6,680 bases of DNA from Fidelibacterota bacterium (GTDB lineage: Bacteria > Marinisomatota > Marinisomatia > Marinisomatales > TCS55). The notes beneath the pieces were generated by a model. That model was not told the DNA's origin and searched no databases. It worked only from the letters and a program-made list of their open reading frames with translations. The translations under genes were made by a program, and so were the position numbers. This document shows, in pieces, positions 1-5,536 of the stretch; position 1 is the stretch's first letter; each line of letters starts with the position of its first letter. Where the stretch lies: positions 10,289 through 16,968 of the forward strand of contig PBCB01000008.1 in NCBI GenBank assembly GCA_002717765.1, in the 5' to 3' direction.

Positions 1-209
1 CCGGGATTTAATGAAGAGTCAAATTTTGTTCCATCTTCAAGGAGGCCCGTGTAATTAACGGTTACGATATTATATTTTTCTACCTCTTTTCCTTCTCCTA
101 ATTTTATATCTTCTATGACTAGTCCGTTGCTCATAATTTGTTCTTCCTTACTACAGCTTGCTGTGATTAATACTATAACTAATGTAAAAAAATGCCATTT
201 CATTTGCAT
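1..209 (-). CDS. FKBP-type peptidyl-prolyl cis-trans isomerase, lipoprotein (N-terminal part only)
   Basis: Partial gene, running off the left edge; 69 codons plus two bases are visible. Read on the minus strand it begins MQMKWHFFTLVIVLITASC, a short basic start, a hydrophobic stretch and a cysteine at residue 19 in a lipobox-like ITASC (Thr rather than Leu/Val/Ile at -3). This suggests export and lipid anchoring. A charged linker follows, then VNYTGLLEDGTKFDSS at residues 51-66, which matches the first conserved block of the FKBP fold (V-x-Y-T-G-x-L-x-D-G-x-x-F-D-S-S). The family catalyses cis-trans isomerisation of Xaa-Pro bonds; here it would act in the periplasm. The catalytic core beyond this block is outside the window. 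I chose the ATG at 209 because GGGAG (217-213 region on the minus strand) lies about 5 bases upstream; ATGs at 221 and 203 are in frame and possible. It is transcribed divergently from lptD. The family assignment is firm; activity and substrate are not shown. Confidence 0.85.
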   Translation of the reverse strand, partial: MQMKWHFFTLVIVLITASCSKEEQIMSNGLVIEDIKLGEGKEVEKYNIVTVNYTGLLEDGTKFDSSLNP

Positions 210-221
210 TATTGCTCCCAT

Positions 222-335
222 TTTCTATATGAAAGTTTACATCAGTTGAGAGATTAGATTTTCCTTAAATTTGCACGTTGCATAAAATATAAAAAATGAT
301 AAAAGGAAACATTTATTATAAAAGAAGCGTACCAT
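222..335. other. Divergent intergenic region between the FKBP lipoprotein gene and lptD
   Basis: Very AT-rich stretch between two outward-facing genes, so it must hold signals for both directions. It contains one candidate rightward promoter (246-273), a TGCAcgtTGCA motif at 272-282 made of two self-complementary TGCA blocks, and an A-rich leader with AAAAGG at 301-306 that is too far from the lptD ATG to serve as its ribosome binding site. I saw no strong leftward promoter, no RNA gene and no long inverted repeat. Confidence 0.7.
246..273 (+). promoter_or_regulatory. Candidate Bacteroidota-type promoter for lptD
   Basis: TTG at 246-248 is followed after 17 bases by TAAATTTG at 266-273. The second block matches the TAnnTTTG -7 element described for Bacteroides and Flavobacterium promoters, and a TTG-type -33 element at this distance is also as described there. 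Transcription would begin near 280 and give a leader of about 55 bases before the ATG at 336. In such an AT-rich region a chance match is quite possible, and no classical -35/-10 pair at good spacing stood out instead. Confidence 0.35.
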
Positions 336-3300
336 ATGTATCCGAGAACAACAATTAAGCGCGAACTCACTATGCAACAAAGATATTATACGATCCGCAA
401 TCTATATCCTATACTATTGCTTTGCTCTGTATTTGCGCAATCTGATGATCGATTACGATTAAAAAAAGCAGACGTTTTAGAAAATATTACTGTTGATGGG
501 GTATCAATGCAATATTTGAAAGGCAATGTTATTTTTCAAAAAGGAAAAATGACAATGAAGTGTGATTGGGCTAGATTCAACAAGCGCACAGAAAAAGGTT
601 TCTTGTTTGGTAATGTTTCAATGAATAAGGAAGCACAAAATTTAACCTCTGATTCTTTGTTTATTGATTCACCGAAAGATATTTTAATTGCATATAGTAA
701 TGCGCAAGTATGGGATTCTACCTATAGTTTAAATGCCGATACATTATTCTATTTCTCTGAAATGGATAGCGGCTCTGCAAATGGTAATGCTTCCTTAGTT
801 CAAGATAAACAAACAATTACTGGAGATAGAATAGAATACAAAGAAGTACCAAATTCTGATGGTGTTTCGTACGCTGCTAAAGGAAATGTAAGTATTGTCG
901 AAGATGGACGATTGGCTACCTGCGGAGAGGCTATCTATGATCGAAGCAATGGCAAAACAACTCTAAGATTAAAACCAAAAATTTTTGATAGCGGACAAAC
1001 TATTTCAGGTAGTGAGATCTTTTTAAAGTACGATGAGGATGAATTGAAAAATATTTTTATTCCTAGCAATGCAAAAGCAACACACCCATCTAAAGGAACT
1101 AGGGAATGGTTTGAAATTGTAAATGATGATACCATTAACTATTCGGATACTGCAAGTTTCGTTGATGATATGACAGGTTCGACCTTAAGAGGATTTTTTG
1201 TAGATGGATCTCTTGATTCATTAAGACTCGAAGGAATGGCAACAACACTATATCATCTTTTTGAAGATTCCGTTTATCAGGGCAGAAATCAAGTTTCCGG
1301 TGATACAATTAGCATGAGATTTAATAATCAGGATCTTGAGCAAATTTTTGTTGCAGGAGGTTCGCGTGGAACATATACACCAGATTCAACTAGTGGTGAT
1401 GTGGATGGTCCAGTAATTTATTCATCTGAGGATATTGAATATGACATATTAGAAGAGTATATGGATTTGCATGGTGATGCAGATATTGAATATACAAATG
1501 TAGCGTTATCGGCAGGATTTATTAATATGGAGTGGAATAAAAATTTGTTAAAAGCATCTCCGGTATCACAGCGAGATTCTACCTATGGTTTTTTGTTGCC
1601 CTCAATGATAGAGGCTGAAAAAGATCCGCTTAAGGGTGATTCAATGATTTATAATCTTGAAACGCGTCAAGGCAAGGTAATAAAGGGCAAAACTAAAGCT
1701 GAAGATGGCTATTATCATGGCGAAGAAATACGCAATCAAGACATGGATATTTTTTACGCTGAAAATGCAGCCTATACTACCTGCGAGCTTGATCATCCCC
1801 ACTTTCATTTTCAGATGAGTAGAATGAAAATGATTAATGAAGATAAAGTTGTCGCAAGACCTATCGTGCTTTATATTGCTGATATTCCAGTTTTTGGTCT
1901 ACCTTTTGGAGTATTTCCTCATCAAAAAGGAAGGAGGCATTCCGGCTGGATCATGCCTTCATATGGTACAGATGCTAGATGGGGAGGGTATATAAACGGG
2001 TTAGGATATTATTGGGCTGGCAGTGAATACTTTGATACAAAACTAACCATGAGTTTTTATGATCGGGATGGCATCACATTGCGTTCAAAAAATAATTATT
2101 CAAAAAAATATAGCTTCTCAGGAAATATAGACCTTGAAACAAAACAACGATTTTCCAGTTCAACGCCCGCTGAGGATAGAGACATTTTTAATCTAGGTAA
2201 AAATCGTCAAAGCGATTATGTATTAAGATGGAATCATAGACAAACTCTAAGGAATAATCAGTCTGCTTCGGTCAATGCGAGCTACTATTCTAGTGGTGAC
2301 TATAACCGCAGAACTGGTATTGAGCAGCAAAAGCGCTTAAACCAACAGGCGGTGTCAAATGCTACTTATTCTAAGCGTTGGCCAAAATCGAGGAATAGTT
2401 TAAGTATTAACCTTTCATCAAGAAGAGATCTGATGGCTGAACAAAAAATCGATCAAAATTCCCCATTTTATTCCACACCGATAAGAGAAGGGCAACAAAT
2501 CAATATTTCAAATAATGTTTTTCCTCAGATGGCATTTTCTCATAGTCAACGAGCTCTCTTCCCTACTAAAGCAAAAAAGAAAAGTTGGTACAATAATATT
2601 AATTATCATTACTCATCCAGATTCACAAATAATCAGAAGTACTATTATGAATCAGAAGCCTATGCATTAAACGATAGCACTACAGCATTTAGATGGGCGC
2701 CAAACTCTGAAAATGAAATTGAAGAGAAAGCATTTTCTGATTATGTTATTTCACACACCTCTGGCATGAATATGTCTTCCAAGATTTTTAAATATTTAAA
2801 TATTACCCCAAACTTGTCATTAAAATCTGATTGGGTAAACAGATCTTTTACAGGATATATCGATAGCACCGGAAAGATTAACAAAAATGAAGTTCTTGGA
2901 TTTGCAAGCCGAACAACAGGATCATTCAATCTTAATATGAATACTCAAATTTATGGATTGTTTCCAATTAAAATTGGCAATATAGATATGATAAGACACG
3001 TAGCTTCGCCTTCAATTGGCTACTCATATAGACCCGATTTTTCAAAAGAAGTGTTAGGCTCTAATCCAAACTACTATGAAATCATACAGCAAGATAATGG
3101 TGATGTCGTTTACTTTGATCGATTTTCAGGTACCTTAGCTGGCGGGACTCCAAGAGGAGAGAATCAATCAATAAATTTTTCATTAAATAATGTTTTTCAA
3201 GCAAAAATTATTGATGGTGATCAAGAAAAAAAGCAAGATCTGTTTTCATGGAGATTAAGTACAAATAAAAATTTTGTATCAGAGCAATTTCAATGGGGTA

Positions 3301-3968
3301 ATCTTAATTCATCTTTGCGCGCTAATATTAGGCAAAAATTAAATTTAGATTTTTCAATGACTCATGATTGGTATGATTTTGATCAAGAAAGAAATATGAG
3401 AATCAATAAAATAAAAATGAATGGAGGAATGCCAGCTCCTAGGTTAATTAATGCAAGATTTTCAACTGGTTTTCGATTTGCGGGTACCCCCAACAACCAA
3501 TTGAATGATGATGGTGAGATAGCTGATAATGATACATTAGATGCAAATGAAAGAATTGATGGCGCAAACCTACCTGGTTTATTTGAAGGGTTTTCATCCA
3601 ATACAAAAAAGTCTAATTCATCAAATCTTTGGAGTACTTCCGCTTCGTTTAGCTTTGCTTACAATAATGCAAATCCAAATAATTCTCAAAAAACTTTTTG
3701 GATGTCATCAAACTCTACTATTCAACTTACGCAAGCCTGGAAGATTCAATATAATGCTAGATTTGATTTGATTGAGCAAAGCCTAGTTAGCCACACGTTT
3801 TCAATTTATAGAGATTTACACTGCTGGGAAATGAGCATTAACTGGACACCAAATGGCTATGCATCCGGCTTATACCTTCGGCTAAATGTTAAATCTCCAA
3901 ATCTGCGCGATTTAAAATTTGAACAGCGCGGAGGTACTTTCACTAGGCCATCTCTTTTTGATAGGTAA
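336..3968 (+). CDS. lptD: LPS-assembly protein LptD with an N-terminal OstA-like extension
   Basis: Outer-membrane beta-barrel that, with the lipoprotein LptE, inserts lipopolysaccharide into the outer leaflet. A signal peptide has its hydrophobic core at residues 24-34 and probable cleavage VFA|QS after residue 34. Residues ~35-350 are repetitive beta-rich OstA/LptA-type sequence (LKGNVIFQKG at 61-70, MKCDWARF at 74-81). Residues ~357-1210 follow the Bacteroidota-type LptD order: MIYNLETRQGKV near 437-448, YTTC at 480-483, PHFHF at 488-492, RHSGWIMPSYG at 534-544, then a barrel rich in aromatic and Asn/Ser residues, ending LHCWEMSINWTPNG at 1161-1174 and LNVKSPNLRDLKFE at 1183-1196. At 1210 residues it is long (E. 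coli 784; Bacteroidota about 850-900). The ATG at 336 gives a long signal-peptide n-region; M13 at 372 gives a more typical 22-residue signal, and neither has a clear Shine-Dalgarno. No lptE is in view. Identity is secure; the start is less so. Confidence 0.93.
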   Translation: MYPRTTIKRELTMQQRYYTIRNLYPILLLCSVFAQSDDRLRLKKADVLENITVDGVSMQYLKGNVIFQKGKMTMKCDWARFNKRTEKGFLFGNVSMNKEAQNLTSDSLFIDSPKDILIAYSNAQVWDSTYSLNADTLFYFSEMDSGSANGNASLVQDKQTITGDRIEYKEVPNSDGVSYAAKGNVSIVEDGRLATCGEAIYDRSNGKTTLRLKPKIFDSGQTISGSEIFLKYDEDELKNIFIPSNAKATHPSKGTREWFEIVNDDTINYSDTASFVDDMTGSTLRGFFVDGSLDSLRLEGMATTLYHLFEDSVYQGRNQVSGDTISMRFNNQDLEQIFVAGGSRGTYTPDSTSGDVDGPVIYSSEDIEYDILEEYMDLHGDADIEYTNVALSAGFINMEWNKNLLKASPVSQRDSTYGFLLPSMIEAEKDPLKGDSMIYNLETRQGKVIKGKTKAEDGYYHGEEIRNQDMDIFYAENAAYTTCELDHPHFHFQMSRMKMINEDKVVARPIVLYIADIPVFGLPFGVFPHQKGRRHSGWIMPSYGTDARWGGYINGLGYYWAGSEYFDTKLTMSFYDRDGITLRSKNNYSKKYSFSGNIDLETKQRFSSSTPAEDRDIFNLGKNRQSDYVLRWNHRQTLRNNQSASVNASYYSSGDYNRRTGIEQQKRLNQQAVSNATYSKRWPKSRNSLSINLSSRRDLMAEQKIDQNSPFYSTPIREGQQINISNNVFPQMAFSHSQRALFPTKAKKKSWYNNINYHYSSRFTNNQKYYYESEAYALNDSTTAFRWAPNSENEIEEKAFSDYVISHTSGMNMSSKIFKYLNITPNLSLKSDWVNRSFTGYIDSTGKINKNEVLGFASRTTGSFNLNMNTQIYGLFPIKIGNIDMIRHVASPSIGYSYRPDFSKEVLGSNPNYYEIIQQDNGDVVYFDRFSGTLAGGTPRGENQSINFSLNNVFQAKIIDGDQEKKQDLFSWRLSTNKNFVSEQFQWGNLNSSLRANIRQKLNLDFSMTHDWYDFDQERNMRINKIKMNGGMPAPRLINARFSTGFRFAGTPNNQLNDDGEIADNDTLDANERIDGANLPGLFEGFSSNTKKSNSSNLWSTSASFSFAYNNANPNNSQKTFWMSSNSTIQLTQAWKIQYNARFDLIEQSLVSHTFSIYRDLHCWEMSINWTPNGYASGLYLRLNVKSPNLRDLKFEQRGGTFTRPSLFDR

Positions 3969-3971
3969 TTT

Positions 3972-4220
3972 ATGAAATCAGATGATCAAAAAGATTGGAT
4001 AGTCATCAGCACCTACAATGGAAACGTAAATGCTGAGATGGCAAAAAATCTTCTCATTAATAATAATATTCCTTCATATATCAAAAGTGATTTTTTTGGG
4101 AGTGCTTATAATTTAAATGCATTCAACATTCCAGCGGGTTCAGTTAAATTGTATATTCCAGAAGCATATAAGAAAAAAGCGTTAGATTTACTACAAGGTA
4201 TTGGATTACAAAATGAGTAA
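3972..4220 (+). CDS. DUF2007-type small protein (putative signal-transducing protein)
   Basis: Small cytoplasmic protein of 82 residues with no signal peptide or membrane segment. The pattern matches the DUF2007 family (PF09413, 'putative signal transducing protein'): a beta strand WIVISTYNG (9-17), a helix NAEMAKNLLINNNIP (20-34) as in 'eAelarslLeaaGIpa', a short strand and loop, then GSVKLYIPEAYKKKALDLLQ (56-75), equivalent to the family's 'vrlyVpeedaerAlelL'. The biochemical role of the family is unknown, so none is assigned. It starts 3 bp after the lptD stop, with AGG at 3963-3965 as a weak ribosome binding site, and its last 8 bases overlap the hisS start. Co-transcription, and probably translational coupling, with both neighbours is therefore likely. 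Base composition matches the neighbours, with no sign of transfer. The family call rests on pattern recognition by eye. Confidence 0.75.
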   Translation: MKSDDQKDWIVISTYNGNVNAEMAKNLLINNNIPSYIKSDFFGSAYNLNAFNIPAGSVKLYIPEAYKKKALDLLQGIGLQNE

Positions 4221-5472
4221 AAATCAAATACGGTCAATTAAAGGGACTCAGGATATTCTACCAGATCAATCTTATAAATGGCAGGATCTGGAGAACAAAA
4301 TTCATACCACAATGATGCTCTATAATTATGGTGAGATTAGAACACCTGCATTTGAAAAAACTGAGCTTTTTGATCGTGGAGTGGGTACCGAAACTGACAT
4401 AGTTTCAAAAGAAATGTATAGCTGGACAGATCAAGGTGGAGAAAACCTAACATTGAAACCAGAATTAACTGCCCCTGTATCAAGATCATATATTCAACAC
4501 AATTTGGGGAGCCAACAACCACTAACTAAGCTTTACTACATTGATGCGTTATTTAGAAGGGAGAGGCCGCAAAAAGGACGCTTTCGTCAATTTCATCAAT
4601 TTGGAGTTGAGGCTTTTGGTTCAGAGCATCCTGAAATTGATTCAGAAATCATAGCTATTGCGGTTACCTTGTTTAATCAGATTGGAATAAAGGATTTAAC
4701 CCTCAAGCTCAATTCCATAGGCTCAGAAAACTGTAGAGAAAACTATAAAAAAGAATTGAAGGAATTTTTGATGCCACATTTTGACAGCTTAAGCAAAGCA
4801 AGTCAAGCGCGATTTGAAAAGAACCCTTTGCGAATCCTGGATTCTAAGTTACCAGATGAAATCGATATAATAAAAAATGCTCCGCTGATTTCTGAATTTT
4901 GGACAAAAGATGATAAAGATCATTTTGATGAGCTATGTAGCTATCTAGATGCAATGAACATCAGCTATTCAATTGACCCAAATCTTGTAAGGGGTCTTGA
5001 TTATTATTCCAGAACAACATTTGAAATTATCTCATCTTCCTTAGGGGCTCAGGATGCCATATGCGGTGGTGGAAGATATGATCGATTAGTCGAGACTATT
5101 GGCGGAAAACCTACACCGGGGATTGGATTTGCTGCTGGTATGGAAAGAATTTTAATGAGTATCAATCATGGAAATTCGAAAGAAAGCATAAAAATTTATA
5201 TTGTTGGGCTCGGAGAGAAGGTTAGGCCAGTTGTAGCAAAATTAACTAATGATTTAAGACATAATAATTTGTCAAGTGAATGTGATATGCTTCGAAGATC
5301 TATGAGAGCACAAATGCGTGAAGCAAATAAGCTTGGCGCAAAATATGCAATCATTATTGGGGATAATGAATTGCAACAAAATCGAGCTCAACTCAAAGAC
5401 CTTACTAGTGGGAATCAGGAAACAATAGATATGGATTCAATTGTGTCGCATATAACTTCTTTATCCTTTTAA
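4213..5472 (+). CDS. hisS: Histidyl-tRNA synthetase
   Basis: Class II aminoacyl-tRNA synthetase that charges tRNA-His with histidine in the cytoplasm; 419 residues, a normal bacterial length. Landmarks in order: KGTQDILP (10-17), the family's N-terminal signature; RTPAFEKTELFDRGVG (43-58); LKPELTAPVSR (81-91), where many HisRS have PEGTA; class II motif 2 FRRERPQKGRFRQFHQFGVE (114-133); the histidine-binding LVRGLDYYSRTTFE (258-271) and GGGRYDRL (285-292); motif 3 GIGFAAGMERIL (303-314); and an anticodon-binding domain from about 326 with LRRSMRAQMREANKLGAKY (360-378). All expected catalytic blocks are present. The ATG at 4213 is preferred: it gives the usual short N-terminus and has GGA seven bases upstream. 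A TTG at 4201 in the same frame would add four residues without family support. The start codon lies inside the end of the preceding gene (ATGAGTAA), typical of translational coupling. Confidence 0.97.
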   Translation: MSKNQIRSIKGTQDILPDQSYKWQDLENKIHTTMMLYNYGEIRTPAFEKTELFDRGVGTETDIVSKEMYSWTDQGGENLTLKPELTAPVSRSYIQHNLGSQQPLTKLYYIDALFRRERPQKGRFRQFHQFGVEAFGSEHPEIDSEIIAIAVTLFNQIGIKDLTLKLNSIGSENCRENYKKELKEFLMPHFDSLSKASQARFEKNPLRILDSKLPDEIDIIKNAPLISEFWTKDDKDHFDELCSYLDAMNISYSIDPNLVRGLDYYSRTTFEIISSSLGAQDAICGGGRYDRLVETIGGKPTPGIGFAAGMERILMSINHGNSKESIKIYIVGLGEKVRPVVAKLTNDLRHNNLSSECDMLRRSMRAQMREANKLGAKYAIIIGDNELQQNRAQLKDLTSGNQETIDMDSIVSHITSLSF

Positions 5473-5486
5473 TTAAGTTAATTAAG
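5469..5486. repeat. Tandem 9-bp repeat TTAATTAAG x2
   Basis: Two exact adjacent copies of TTAATTAAG span the hisS stop codon (TAA at 5470-5472). The second copy supplies another in-frame TAA at 5479-5481, so it acts as a back-up stop. Each copy contains the self-complementary TTAATTAA. In sequence this AT-rich the repeat may be chance or slippage; no function can be assigned. Confidence 0.6.
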
Positions 5487-5536
5487 ATTAAATTCGCCCG
5501 CGAAAAAATTTAAAATAAACGAGAAAAGAAAAAATA
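5473..5536. other. hisS-topA intergenic spacer
   Basis: Spacer of 64 bases between the hisS stop and the topA GTG. It holds most of the TTAATTAAG repeat, a small GC island with an inverted repeat TTCGC-CC-GCGAA at 5493-5504, and an A-rich purine leader before topA. The inverted repeat is too short and is followed by A rather than T on the plus strand, so it is not a convincing terminator. No good promoter is visible. Read-through from hisS into topA is the simplest reading. Confidence 0.5.

Noticed and set aside
414..437. LLLC in the LptD signal region as a lipobox, making LptD a lipoprotein.
   Set aside because: Leu precedes the Cys where a lipoprotein needs Gly, Ala or Ser, and a good signal peptidase I site (VFA|QS) lies just after.
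935..1135. Minus-strand open frame of 66 codons inside lptD.
   Set aside because: It lies entirely opposite a well-supported OstA-like region of lptD, shows no recognisable domain and has no ribosome binding site I would trust.
2741..2929. Minus-strand open frame of 62 codons inside lptD.
   Set aside because: Antisense to the barrel region with no recognisable protein features.
3383..3601. Minus-strand open frame of 72 codons with a hydrophobic end, inside lptD.
   Set aside because: The hydrophobic tail arises from the complement of Lys/Asn/Ile-rich lptD codons; no family pattern and no independent signals.
3541..3771. Plus-strand open frame of 76 codons in another frame of lptD.
   Set aside because: Out-of-frame shadow; the lptD frame here carries conserved C-terminal barrel sequence.
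4201..4212. Upstream TTG start for hisS adding four residues (MDYK).
   Set aside because: The ATG at 4213 gives the usual HisRS N-terminus and has a better-placed GGA upstream; the TTG extension has no family support.
4337..4522. Minus-strand open frame of 61 codons opposite hisS.
   Set aside because: It covers conserved HisRS sequence on the other strand and has no features of its own.
5493..5504. TTCGC-CC-GCGAA as a rho-independent terminator for hisS.
   Set aside because: Five-base arms with a two-base loop cannot form a good hairpin, and the plus strand continues with A rather than a T-run.
5488..5516. Promoter for topA (TTAAAT / TAAAAT at 17 bp, or TAAATTCG as a -7 element).
   Set aside because: Both are weak matches expected by chance in this AT-rich spacer, and the -7-like element has no TTG upstream at the right distance.
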